This document shows positions 34,900-45,732 of a stretch of 64,000 bases of DNA, one piece after another. Each line of letters opens with the position of its first letter. Positions within the stretch are counted from its first letter, which is position 1. This DNA is from Solea solea (lineage: Eukaryota > Chordata > Actinopteri > Pleuronectiformes > Soleidae), in contig NC_081152.1 in NCBI RefSeq assembly GCF_958295425.1, positions 1,021,217 to 1,085,216 on the forward strand, read 5' to 3'. The position numbers and the translations under genes were made by a program. The notes beneath the pieces were generated by a model, which was given only the letters and a program-made list of their open reading frames with translations, made no database searches and was not told where the DNA came from.

Positions 34900-35800
34900 A
34901 CCACTTCCTCTTCATCATGGTTTCAATTTCCTCTGCCTTTTGTTTTGTCTCTTTTCATCTCAACTCCTTCTTTGTTTTCCTCAAGCATCATTTCCTCTTC
35001 ATTCATTTACTTCCTGCATTCTTTCAGCCTCTTCTCTCCTTCATATGTCTCCTTTCCGCTCTCCCCCTCTGTTTCCTCTTGTCTTACTTTAACAAATTTC
35101 CATTATTTTCTTCTCCCATTTTTCTTTCCTCTCATGGCAGCGTCCCATTTAGTTTTCACCACTGTTTTCTTCCCTCCCTTACTTAATCTCGTTTCCTTTC
35201 CTTTCTTCTCCTCTCCTCACCTCCGTTCCTTGTTTTCTTGACTGTTATTTTATTTCCTTTCCCCTTCATTTTCATCTTATTTACTTCCATCACTTCCTCA
35301 GTTTCCTCTCTTATTTTCTTGGTTATTTTTCTTTCCTCTCCTCTTAATTGATCTAAATTAATGTATTTTTCCTCCTCTTTCATCTTTCAGCTTTAATATC
35401 GTTCCTTTTCTCTTTGTTTATTCACAAAGTTTTTCATGTCTTGCTTGTTTTTAATGTGTTCAGTTCTTCTCTTATCTTTCACTTTATTTCCTCGACTCAT
35501 GTCATTTTCCATCTCTGTTAAATCTTATTTAGTTCCCTGTTGTTTCTCCATCTTGCCTCCTCTCCTTGTCTCCTCTCCTGTCCTCCTCACCCTCATCCAT
35601 CTCTTCAGGTTGGTGATGTCCAGTGTGGGACGCGTACCAAACCTCTGCTCTGTGTCCACCCTCTGATTTATCTTGTACCTACACTCGTCCCTACATCCTT
35701 CCTCTTCCTCCCTGCTCTCTCCCCCTCCTTCCCTCCTCCTCCTCCCATTTTTTACTTGCACCCTTCCTCACCCCTCTTCCCCCCCTTTGCTCCCTGAGCC
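34900..35800. other. About 0.9 kb pyrimidine-biased tract on the + strand
   Basis: The + strand is overwhelmingly C and T (CCTCTGTTTCCTCTTGTC-like words) but is not a simple microsatellite. Overlapping frames on the + strand are Phe/Leu/Ser/Pro rich and on the - strand Lys/Glu/Arg rich, both reflecting composition only. I see no gene. Confidence 0.7.
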
Positions 35801-35899
35801 CCCGAGTGGCTCGCTCCATTCCGTTTCATCACACATCAAACGGGCCTGACGCTCTCCACACAGGCAGGAGCGAGGGAGCAACATCTGCACGGGGAGGCA

Positions 35900-36040
35900 G
35901 GCAGGGGTGAGGAGGAGGAGGAGGAGGGAGGACTCCGGCCTCTGAGGTGGGGGGGGGGGTGGAGGGAGGACACGTCGTGCTACCAGCAGATGTCACTGGG
36001 ACCTGAACAGCAGGCAGGAGGGGGGGGGGGGGGGGGGTCG
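35900..36040. repeat. GGA and poly-G tracts
   Basis: (GGA)n at about 35,909-35,928, G-runs at about 35,949-35,958, and a 20-base-scale G-run at about 36,019-36,037. These can form G-quadruplexes. Confidence 0.8.
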
Positions 36041-36159
36041 CCGTGGGGGAAAGAGACGTAGCGAGGGAGTCGCCCCTGAAGCTCAGCCTGGGGAGGGAGG
36101 AGAGCGGAGCTGAACCTGACTTCCTCCACCTCTGCTCCTCACCTCTCCTCACCTTGCAG

Positions 36160-36650
36160 CCCGTCTCCCCTCTCCTGCTTCCCCCTTTTGATTGTACAAT
36201 TAGCTAATTAGTCACCTTGGTGCTAATAACCTAATCATGAGTGGCCTCTGTGAGTGTCTCTTGTCCCCGTGTCCTCCACAGGAAGTCCCCGGAGTCCTGA
36301 CATGGAGGAGGCACTGGGGCGGAGGAGGCGAACAATTAGCTTTGTGTGTGGACTCCCTGTGGCCCAGAGCGAACCCAGGCCCTGATCCAAACCACAGCGC
36401 GGGCTCGTGGGGTCAAGATTCCCTCTCACATCCATTAACACCACAGTCGTTTCATCATCACTGCCAGAGACACTGTGATCAGCCACCTCTGCTGCCGCCG
36501 CCGCCCCGCGCGCGCACACTGCTGACATTTCCCCAGTTAGTGAAAGTGGCAGTGAGGAGCTTCTGCTGTCAATGAGTCATCAAAGGGCTTGTTTGAGAAC
36601 AGCTGTTGACGTCAGTGCCACTGCCACAAGCATTAACCCGAGTTGTGAAG
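36160..36650. promoter_or_regulatory. Candidate conserved non-coding block J with homeodomain-site cluster
   Basis: Within about 50 bp (36,190-36,242) the sequence has ACAATTAGCTAATTAGTCAC, GGTGCTAATAACCTAATCAT and flanks, that is, two TAATTAG cores plus TAATAA and TAATCA. A GC-rich part follows with AACAATTAGCTTTGTGTG near 36,330 and a CCGCCGCCGCC run near 36,495. This is the tightest homeodomain-motif cluster seen in the interval. Confidence 0.5.
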
Positions 36651-37109
36651 TGAAGTTCTTCTGCTCTTGCTGATGATCCTTTCATCTGCATGGACGACAG
36701 GCGGATCTCAAAGTTCACAGGAATGTTATCTGTCGTCAGGATGAAATCTTCTCCACACGCCGTTCTTTATTTCAGGAAAGCAATTAATATTAATGACTGG
36801 ATTTCTTTTTTTATCTCTTTTACTTAATGCAGCTCAATCACCACCCCCAAAAACTAAAATAAAATAAAATAAAAATAATCAGATGAAGTAACAGGTTTCT
36901 ATCTTTGTGGTAGCTCATGAATCCATGGAACTCATGTTGGATAACTTTTTTTAACGGTTTACACGACGTGACGGTGAAGTCATTCGCTCGTGTCGCCGCC
37001 AAGAATTTTAGCGCGACATTTACAGTAAATCGTTGTTTTGGTCCACGTCAGACTTTTTAACCCTTAGATGCAGAAATGGGGTCAAAAATAACAAATAATA
37101 AATGTTATG
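36651..37109. other. Intergenic, no gene seen
   Basis: Mixed sequence with a short (AAAAT)n tract near 36,857-36,876. Confidence 0.5.
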
Positions 37110-37305
37110 CTTATGTTATGATTAATCGCATTAATGTCATAGTTAACTCATGATAAATCGCATTAATGTCATAGTTAACTCACGATTAATCGCATTAATG
37201 TCATAGTTTACTCAAGATTAATCGCATTAATGTCATAGTTAACTCAAGATTAATCGCATTAATGTCATAGTTAACTCACGATTAATCACGCTTAATCGCA
37301 CATTT
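37110..37305. mobile_element. hAT-like element fragment, copy 3 (32-bp array only)
   Basis: About six units of the 32-bp CGATTAATCGCATTAATGTC + ATAGTTAACTCA repeat, ending in TTAATCGCACATTTGTACAT as in the other copies. No terminal inverted ends are visible, so this is a truncated relic. Confidence 0.75.
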
Positions 37306-37539
37306 GTACATTTCTTAAGTTTATAATTGGATGATAATTAAGATTATATTGGGGTCATTTTTGCCAAGTACAGGCCTGGCAAAGATATGACAGCATCTAG
37401 GGTTGTTTCGTGGGTTCATGTGTTCATAGAAAATGTTTAAGAACAATAAAGAAAAAGATTGAAAGTTGTGTTCATCTCCGTTTCCCCGCGAGATAAACGA
37501 TCATTAACACAGCGATGTAGTTTTGTTCATTTAATCAGA

Positions 37540-37745
37540 GCAGTTTCTCTGATGTTTCAGCTTCTTAAATGTGAATATAATCTGGTTTCTTTGGTCCATA
37601 TGACAAAAAAAGTGTGAAGACGTCGTCGGTTTAGTTTGTGAACAAAGCGACAGGTTTGAGAACGTCATCATTTCCAGGTTTGGGAAACATTTTCTGGAGC
37701 TGAAATTTGGTCAAAAATTTGATTAACAGAGAAAATAATAAATAG
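37540..37745 (+). repeat. Family K copy 11
   Basis: GATGTTTCAGCTTCTTAAAT, TGGTTTCTTTGGTCCATATG, GTCATCATTTCCAGGTTTGG and ATTTGATTAACAGAGAAAAT mark a nearly full copy. Confidence 0.8.
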
Positions 37746-38209
37746 AATTTCATCGGAGGTTTAAACGTGGGTAAAGTAAATGAAAACGTGAAGTTTCCAG
37801 CAGCACAGACTCTTGTGGTGATAATGTAGTCTCATGTTTTGGTTTGTGGAGTCGGGATCCCCCGCTGTGTTCGCTGCCACAGCCGTCGTGTCGTCTTCTT
37901 TATTATTCACATTTCTTGGAGCCAAACAGCTGTTTTTTCGTGCGGCAGATTGAATCAGAGCTCGTCCTCGACTCTTCCTGACACTGAGGTGACGGAGCGA
38001 GCGAAGGACGGAGGTTTGAAGTCACACACACACACACACACACAGAGCTGATATTGAAATCCCCAGTGCACTAATGAACATTTGCAGCAGACTACTTTGT
38101 AAATGTGCTGTGGGGGTTGTTTGGTGTGAAATCTTCACATCCAGTACATCCACACTTGTATATAAATTAATTTTTTTCCCGATGAATAAAACATCCCGAC
38201 TTCATGTGC

Positions 38210-38645
38210 GGGGGGATTTTTTAACTACGGAGACAAGCGTCAAACGCACAGAGAGAGGGAGAAATTAATCGTTGCAGCCAGGAACAATATTTCTCCTCCA
38301 TAACAAACTGCTGCAAATGGATTTTTGCCAGCAAAGCGCGTGGTAGGCAGCAGCCTTTATTAGACGGAGCTGAATGCATCGCTGTGGCTTGACGGAGGAG
38401 TCGGCGCACTTTATCACAGTCCGGGTAATGAGAGATAACTTCCCAGCGTCTGCGGGAAGCGAGTCCGGCACCACAACCCCCATGCATTTTTTATCAGCCG
38501 CAATTACTCAGGGCTTGTTGATATTTCCCCACTCGTTTCATTGGGGAACATTTGCATCAAATAACCAGAGGCCTGCTGTAGGGCTAACCTGGGCCGCGCT
38601 GCACTAAATTAAAGGTCTCCAACTGTCCAACAGCACAGTGGAGGA
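38210..38645. promoter_or_regulatory. Candidate conserved non-coding block K
   Basis: Complex sequence with a GAAATTAATCGTTGCAGCCA motif near 38,261, CATTTTTTATCAGCCGCAAT near 38,484, GGCTTGTTGATATTTCCCCA near 38,512, a perfect octamer ATTTGCAT at 38,550-38,557, and GCACTAAATTAAAGGTCTCC near 38,601. No splice-bounded frame. Confidence 0.45.
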
Positions 38646-39533
38646 TTTGCTAATGGCCAGGCTGTGGTCAACTCTGCTTGTTCCTCCAGTCCAACGGTTT
38701 CAGAGGTCTAGACCTGAGTCGGCTGATCAAACGGACAAGACGGTGACCACGCAGGTTTAGTGTTAGCCGAGACAAAGGAGCCAGTCATGTGACCTGGAGG
38801 AAATACCTGCGTCCACGGTGATTTCAGAGCGAGAGGCAAACACAGATCTCTCCTCAGCAAACATCAGTCATACACGGTCCTGTTAACCACCAGGTGTCGG
38901 CTCTGATCTCTAATGCTGGGATTAGATGACACCAGATTTTTGTTTTTCACACCGTCAGATTATCAGTCAGATTGTTGCCTGTCTTGTTCGGGGGGGAACT
39001 GACAACACTACAAGTATGACCCCGACCAATCACCGTTAACGACACTGTGTGAGGTCATAGGTCATTGGGGAGGAGTTGTCAATCATTACTGTTATATAAT
39101 AATTGTTCATTTTTATGTTCAAATTAAAAGATAGCAGTGCTAGGAGAGAGAAGCCATTTTGTTTTCAGTGAGGAGCTTAGGTAAGTTTTTTTTTTCCATT
39201 TTCTGTTTTCTTTTTGCAGGTTTGAAAAGAGAACTTTTGGTTTGCTCTTCCCCATCGATCCTCTCTGAAGATTAATAAAACTGCTTATTATTTGTTATTA
39301 ATCGTTTTCATCGTTAATTCCAAATGAATTCCTGCTCTAACGTCAGCACAGGAGGAGCAGAGGATCAATGTACAACCCTTTCATTAGAAGATTGAAGGCT
39401 GTTCAATGAACCGCTGTAACAGTCAGACGCACGTTTGATGCATTTACAGATCAATATTTCTGCTCCAGTTTAATATCTACAGTCCTCTAAAGACTCAAAA
39501 ACCTGCAGAATATAAACGTAAAGAGAGCTGCAC

Positions 39534-39565
<32 letters not shown>

Positions 39566-39570
39566 TCTCT
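38646..39570. other. Intergenic, no gene seen
   Basis: Mixed sequence. 38,915-39,100 (GCTGGGATTAGATGACACCA, GTCAGATTATCAGTCAGATT, GACCCCGACCAATCACCGTT) may be an interspersed repeat. (GT)n at about 39,535-39,563. Confidence 0.45.
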
Positions 39571-40370
39571 CATCATTCTTAATTAGCAGCAGTTCTGCTC
39601 AATTAACGCAGCAGAGCTGAGGAGGAGATGAGGACTCGAGCGTCAGCCTTCACACTGACAGCTCAGGTTAGATCGCGGCTGATCGACAGGCAGACGTCAG
39701 CTCTGATCAAGGTGCGGCCACCAGGGCGGCGGCAGCGGCGGCTGCTTCCCGGTGCTTCACATTTGTTATAACTGACAGGTGCGGAGAGAGAGAGAGATGT
39801 TCGGGGTCCTGGCGGAGCTGCGCTGCGTTTATGCAGATTAACACGTCAGAAAGTACAAATGAATAAATAAACCGGTGAAGCAGGAATCAGGCATTTAGCC
39901 TGAGGGGATGCCGTCATTACCAGATTAAACAAAGTGACTAATCACAAAAACAATGCGCCTCAGAAGTGGAGGAAGTCAACAGACGCCAAAGCTCGGGGCT
40001 AAAAAGCTAAGTCATCTTAATTATTCAGTTACACGCAAACAAACAGAGTAATGACAGGTAATATTTTCATTTCCCAAACAGATATTGATGAAAGAGAAAA
40101 GCCCTGAACATTTAAATTATCTACAAAAATGACAACGTGATGTTTGTGATGAGGGGAATTTTTAAAATTCAAATATAAATGTTGACGGAGTCACAGAGAG
40201 GCCACAAACTCCCCGAGCAGAGCGGGCGACCGAGGCCGAGGCCTCGTGGGAAACGTGTGGGCCTCGCGACGAAGGAGGTGAAGTCACAGAGAACGCAGGA
40301 ACGGGACCCGCGTCGGGCGTTTTGACACTCGAAAGGAAATTCTCCCTCCTTTGAAAACCAAATGAGAAGA
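39571..40370. promoter_or_regulatory. Candidate conserved non-coding block L
   Basis: Long complex block: TTCTTAATTAGCAGCAGTTC near 39,576, TGCTCAATTAACGCAGCAGA near 39,595, TTTATGCAGATTAACACGTC near 39,828, GCATTTAGCCTGAGGGGATG near 39,891, ACCAGATTAAACAAAGTGAC near 39,919. GC-rich and CpG-containing near 40,200-40,320. Confidence 0.5.
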
Positions 40371-40880
40371 CGTGAGGTTGTTCACGTGTTTGTGTCTTTT
40401 TCTAGGTTTAGTTTCTTTATTTAAATCACTGAGGAAACTGAAGCAGTCATGAACGTCTTGACCAGTTCTGGTTCATTTCCAGGGCGATTTTGTATAATGA
40501 AATAAAACGTCCACAACAGTTTAAGGAACATACTTTAAAATATGTCCTGTACCGTCGTCACTGTTCATTCTGATCTTCTAACAACGAATAATAACATTGC
40601 TGAAGGAGCTGGAGCAGCAGCAGTGGCTGTTTCTATCTAATGTAGTTTGAGTACAAAGTATTTTACACATGAAAAATGCCATTTATGTCAAATATGTACA
40701 AAATACATGAGCAAAACCATGAACTCCATGTTACACTGTGTCCATAACTGTCTGAATCATCACCTGAGGTGGAGACGATAACGTATAATATCAGCGAGAC
40801 ATTTTTCAGTCTTTCAGGTTTGTCGTCTGCTGTGTTAAAGTGCCACGCGCTGTGTGATTGGACGGAGCCACAGGTGAATA
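40371..40880. other. Intergenic, no gene seen
   Basis: AT-rich sequence without recognisable features up to the target-site duplication of the next element. Confidence 0.45.
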
Positions 40881-40888
40881 TTCATGGT

Positions 40889-41328
40889 TAGGATTTTATC
40901 GATACTGATACCGATACTGCTTATTGGTACCGATACTTTCACGGAAAAGGCAAAACAAAATGATTCATATCTGAGTAACAGGACAGTAACCGCACTCGCA
41001 CTGACTGCAGTGGACTAACGACTAACTATTTACCTCAAACACTTTGTGAACTTTGTGACGACTCTGTGGAATTCATGCGTTCTTTCATCGTCTTCATTTG
41101 TCTGCAATGTGGGCGGAGCTGTGGTAGCTGCTTACAGGATTAACGTAACATATATAAAGTTGGGCTGCTAACTTTGTTATAGCAACCAAACACGGCGCAC
41201 TAGCTTCATACTATGAGCACGCTCCAAGTGTCTGGTGATGAACAAAAGTCACAATAACAATAGTGTTTGTCCAGAATCTTAACGCTGCCCTGGTACCGAC
41301 CCAATTAGGTCCCCGGTATACATCCCTA
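40889..41328. mobile_element. 440-bp hAT-type non-autonomous element with exact 8-bp TSD
   Basis: Flanked by identical TTCATGGT (40,881-40,888 and 41,329-41,336). Ends are TAGGATTTTATCGATACTGA on the left and GGTATACATCCCTA on the right, giving inverted ends TAGG(G)AT. GATACCGATACTGCTTATTG and GGTACCGACCCAATTAGGTC inside are words I know from fish repeats. The 8-bp TSD fits hAT insertion. No transposase frame. Confidence 0.75.
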
Positions 41329-41336
41329 TTCATGGT

Positions 41337-41849
41337 GCAATCAGGAACTCTGACTTTTACAGTGTTTGTTTTGTGTAGAATTGTTTAATATTTTTAACTG
41401 CAGACAAAATAACGTACAGAGAAACATTGACATCCACGACAGGTTTGACTTACTCCCAGTCACGACGTCCGTGTTGCGTTGGAGAGAAAAAGGGCGTCAG
41501 CATTTTATCAGTGAAGCCAGTATTTTAGGTTCATCTCTGATGACACATCATGATGATTTTATGACGTTATATTTGTAAAATAACTGCCCCGTGTGAGCCG
41601 CGGTCACACAAAGGAGGAAACGGGACAAGCGGTGTGCTACGGGTGCCTGGCTGGCCACTTTCAACTTGGGCTTTGCAAAAGTTAACTATCTATTTCACGG
41701 GGTCATTCGCAGCCAAGGGCAATTTTAGATATTTCAAGGGCATTTTGCCCCGAGCCCCTGCTAATGTCTGACCCTGGTCTGGACACAACTCAGCTGTAAA
41801 CACACATCACTTCACTTAAATTGGCCTAAAAACGCCTCTGGTTTCTGGA
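41337..41849. other. Intergenic, no gene seen
   Basis: Mixed sequence. AAGGGCAATTTTAGATATTT with GGGCATTTTGCCCCGAG nearby gives a small hairpin. Possibly repeat-derived. Confidence 0.4.
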
Positions 41850-42109
41850 TTTCTCTCTAACGCGCCGCGGACACCGGCCTCCTCTGACCTTCACGCCGCG
41901 CTCCAGCCTGAACCTCGCTTATTGATTTTTCTAACTATGTGTTTACTCCTCGTCTGCACACTTTCCCAGCTGCTTGGAGAGCACGGCGTGCCCCGAGGCG
42001 ATCGGCAGAGCTCAGCTTGTTCCAGTCTTTGATCATCGTTCAGCCAGCGGATTAACATATGCACACTCTCTTCCTCTCTTTGTCGCTGAGCTTGATAATA
42101 AATCTACGG

Positions 42110-42147
<38 letters not shown>

Positions 42148-43480
42148 TCTCTCGCTCCAATATGGGACGAGCCATGAATCAATCACCCTCGCTTTACGCC
42201 TCGTGTCCGACATGGATGCAAATCACAGAAGGATCTGCGGGTAAAGCTCTGCTTATTAAAACCCGATGCCTGACTCATTACGACGCTCGCTCGCGCTCGT
42301 GCCTGTCGCCAAGATGAACAGCAGGTAGAACGCGTGAAATCACAGCGACATTGGTGGAGATTAAAAAAAAACACACAAGACAGACGAGATTAGAACGATC
42401 TCAGCGACTATTATCTGGAAGCTAAGCCTCAGCCGCTCTGCCAAAACTAAAAAACAACAAGAATGGGAGGAAAAAAAAGCTAATGAAGCTAATTAGCGCA
42501 TCATTGTGGGAGGTTACTGCCTCGGCTAAACGGGGCTTAATGTGAGGGAGAGTGCGGCGCCGAGGCTCGCCTCCATACCTGCCCTCGCTGTGTGTGCAGT
42601 AAGTGCAACTCATTAAGGTTAGTTGGAGTTGTTTTGTGCTCATTTAACGGGCCAAGGCTTCTGGGGTTTATAAAACAACATTCTGCAAGTAGGACACTGA
42701 GGGAATGTGTGTGAGCCGGGGAAAAGAGTTAGTTCCTCTAAATGGCCGCCGCCGCAGAGACACGCCTTCCTCGCTCCCCGTTGTCTCTCTTATTTATTAC
42801 GACCTGATTATTTCAGCGTGTCAGCTCTTTGCCCTAAATGCCACAATGCTCTCGTGGCTGCGCTCGTACTCGCAGACCTTATGTTTTCCGAGCTGTGTAC
42901 CATTTAACCACGGCTTCTCCAGGCACACGGGGTTGTTTAGCCTGCACTTTCTCCCCCCCGGCCTCCCCCCCGTCTCCCGGCTCATCCCATCACGAATGCA
43001 CACACATGAGGCAAAGGAGACATGCCGTGAATAAAAATACAGTAACAACATGAGTCCAGGACTGGCAGGAGGAGGAGGAGGAGGAGTGAGTTTGGATGAG
43101 TTCCCCTCCTCATCATCAGCGTGTCGGCCTGCGAGGAGCTGGAGCCGAGGCCTTATTAAAAAAAAAGAAAAGAAAAGAAGCCCAGCTTGTTGGAAAAGAT
43201 CGGAAAACAACAACCCCGCTCGCCCCGACAGCGAGACAATCAGCCGTGTTCTGCTCGGGGTGAGGCGGCGGTGACCCGGCGTGCCGAGGCGAGGCTGATG
43301 AGCGCTTTCACAGACATCAAACCGCCGCAGACCTCGTCGCGACCCGCCACCCGTCTCCTCCTCTCCGCGTTTATTTGAGGACGATGCGTGCAGACGGATC
43401 GGCAAATATCGATCACGGCGCGCTTGGTAAAATTCTCTCTCCGGGTTTGAGAGGTGATTACAGGCGCTGGACCCAGCTGA
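41850..43480. promoter_or_regulatory. Candidate conserved non-coding blocks M (long, CpG-rich)
   Basis: The longest complex stretch in the interval, broken only by (CT)n at about 42,110-42,152 and a GGA patch near 43,068-43,085. Motifs: CAGCGGATTAACATATGCAC near 42,045, AAAGCTAATGAAGCTAATTA near 42,476, CGGGGCTTAATGTGAGGGAG near 42,531, TTATTACGACCTGATTATTT near 42,794, GCAAATATCGATCACGGCGC near 43,402. CpG is frequent at 43,190-43,440. The 240-codon - strand open frame across it lacks splice structure and any recognised domain. Confidence 0.45.
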
Positions 43481-43639
43481 TGCACACCGTGTGTGTGTGT
43501 GTTTGTGTGTGTGTTTGTGCACATTTACAGCATGTTTTTCCAAAGCTCACCTGTCAGACAGGCCAAGGAGAGCAGCCGTGTGTGTTCTCCGGTTCCAGCG
43601 TCTCCAATCATCTGCAGAAGAGAGACATCTTAAAAAAAC

Positions 43640-44245
43640 AGAACCACGTGGAAAACAGGTTCTAAAGCCGGGCAGAATAATGCATGTGAATCCTAATCAT
43701 GGAAATTCAAATGATTTTGGATGCATCCCCATCCGGCCCTGCTCTCCTTGTCTGCCTTCTGTCGAGGCCTCAGAACTCCGCAGCAGGATCGGAGGGAAAC
43801 AGGCTGTGGATTCAGAGGGTTTGCATTAGGAATGGCCCGTTATTAATTAAGCTTGTGGGGAAGAGGTTTTTGACAGCGGCTCCCGAGGCGGCGAGCGGTG
43901 TGGATCTTGGCGCTGACCTGGCCCAGCAGGGGAAGGAGCTGAGTCTTTGAGGTGGTGTTGGTGTGTGTGGGTAGAATGGGTGGTGGGCGGGAGAGAAAGA
44001 GAAGGATGGAGGGGTGGAGGGTGGCGGCGGGGGAGGGCTGGCTCCATGCCGACAGCCAAGCCTGCCACGTCTGCATGCCCGCTTTGAAGTGTCACCTTGA
44101 GGGAAGAGCCGATGGCCGGGAAGCCGGGAGGGCGGGAGCCGCGGAGAGGAGTGGCACGGCTGGCATCGGCAGACACGGTGCTTTAATATTGCATGGGCTC
44201 CCGTCCATCTCTGTACACACTCAGGACATTTCCTTCTGCTTGATT
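43640..44245. promoter_or_regulatory. Candidate conserved non-coding block N
   Basis: AGAATAATGCATGTGAATCC then TAATCATGGAAATTCAAATG near 43,694, GATTTTGGATGCATCCCCAT, GTTTGCATTAGGAATGGCCC near 43,819, GTTATTAATTAAGCTTGTGG near 43,840. The 43,670-43,870 core is among the most enhancer-like in the window. A GC-rich part with GGGAGGGCGGGAG words follows. Confidence 0.5.
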
Positions 44246-44821
44246 TAGTTTGAAAGTAGATCTTTGTTGTTGGGTTTTTTTTTTTTCCTCCTCTCTCCAT
44301 GCTGTGGCTCAACACCTGTGCTGGTTTTGTGCTCATTCTTTCCCGAACAAATGTCAAGCTCTGCAGTCGCAGGAACTTTAACAACTGCCTGCGTTATGGA
44401 ACTTGACAGCGGTGCATTTGGCCCACTGAGTGATGTCGACTCTGTGCATATGGCTCCTAAACTCCACGCACGCTTCTGGGTTTTTGCAATTTATTTGCAC
44501 ATTAATAACAGTTTTCAGTCCCTCGTCCAGTCAATGAGAACTTTGACATCAGTGACGGAATTTCAACTTAGATTTCTAAATATATCTGAAGCTATCTGGA
44601 CTTATTCAATATGTTCAAACAAATCCTCCCAGTAAGTCATGACCTCACGTAACATTTTCAGGTTTATATTTAGGTTACTTACGCTGCCTTGTTTCCAAAT
44701 ATAAAATCTCCCTAACCTTAAAAACACTTCACTCTGATTTCACTCATGACGACAACAACACATGGAATCGGAATCAAATCAAAATAAAGTTAAATCGTCT
44801 GTTTACACGACGTCCATGTGA
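44246..44821. other. Intergenic, complex then AT-rich
   Basis: 44,350-44,630 is repeat-free complex sequence (GGTGCATTTGGCCCACTGAG, TTTGCAATTTATTTGCACAT) with an open + strand frame of about 120 codons that I cannot match to any family. It may be an extension of block N. Confidence 0.35.
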
Positions 44822-44829
44822 GTGGAACC

Positions 44830-45507
44830 TACGGATGTAACGATTACCGGTATGACGATAAACCGCGGTAAAATTCCCGACGGTTATCATACCATTTCAA
44901 ATTTTAATTATCGTTAAAACCGTGATCGATTACCGCAACTGATTACCGAAAAACTCACAGTGATACTGCTCATTTCCTGGAGAAGCAGCAGCACCTGAAC
45001 GGCACTCGCTCAAGCGGGCGCGCATGCGCAGTTTGCACTGTCTGTCCAGCGACAACACGGCTGAAGCCACCTGCGCTCCAGAGATTACCCCCCGTAAGAT
45101 CAGAAATCTGGGCATATTTTGTATTTTTAAAGGATGTTGAGGGTAAAATAATTGAAGACAATCAATCCTTGTGCAGAAAATGCAAAAAAAAAAATCTCCG
45201 CGAACTTCGCGGCGCGAAGCCACTTCCAATATGATGAGCCATCTCCGTGACCACCACACACAACTTTTCAGTGGGTAAGTCAACAAAAACGGGATTTCGG
45301 AATAGTGGGAAACGTCATGGTTTGTCTCGCGAAAGCGAGTAGTGTGCAGACGACAGGTACCGTAGCAGACCAAAATGTGTTTGTTTCTGTGTTTTTTTAT
45401 TTTATTTTTATGCTGTGTACGACCGCTGCTACTTAATTATTATCCGACACAGAGTGAGGACCTGTGTGTGTGTGTGTGTGTCAGTCAGTCAGATGATAAT
45501 TATTATT

Positions 45508-45546
<39 letters not shown>

Positions 45547-45724
45547 CATATAATATAAAATATATTTTTTTAAATAAAACTTGGTTAAAAGATTTCAGTG
45601 TGTGTGTGTTCAGTACTTTTGGAACATTTTGAACACATCTAACAATACCGTGATAATATTGATAACCGTGATAATTTTGGTCACGATAACCGTGATATGA
45701 AATTTTCATATCGTTACATCTCTA
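44830..45724 (+). mobile_element. 895-bp hAT element deletion derivative with BED-finger remnant and exact 8-bp TSD
   Basis: Flanked by identical GTGGAACC (44,822-44,829 and 45,725-45,732). Ends TACGGATGTAACGAT and ATCGTTACATCTCTA form a 13/15-match terminal inverted repeat. Subterminal sequence is full of ACCGTGATAA/GATAACCG words. About 45,140-45,275 on the + strand still encodes pieces of a BED-type zinc finger in two frames: SLCRKCKKK (C-x2-C) and NMMSHLRDHHTQLF (the H-x3-HH part), separated by a frameshift. BED fingers are typical of hAT transposase N-termini, so this is an internal deletion of a once coding hAT element. A (TAA)n microsatellite (45,501-45,545) has grown inside it. Confidence 0.85.
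45501..45545. repeat. (TTA)n/(TAA)n microsatellite inside the hAT element
   Basis: ATTATTATTA switches to (ATA)n over about 45 bp, giving a small foldback. The poly-Tyr open frame on the - strand is an artefact. Confidence 0.9.
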
Positions 45725-45732
45725 GTGGAACC

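Noticed and set aside
35829..36152. 107-codon Pro-rich frame on the - strand
   Set aside because: Caused by GGA and poly-G tracts on the + strand.
42821..43543. 240-codon open frame on the - strand
   Set aside because: Lies in a GC-rich candidate regulatory block, has no splice-site context or recognisable domain, and shifts composition along its length. Long frames are expected in GC-rich, stop-poor sequence.
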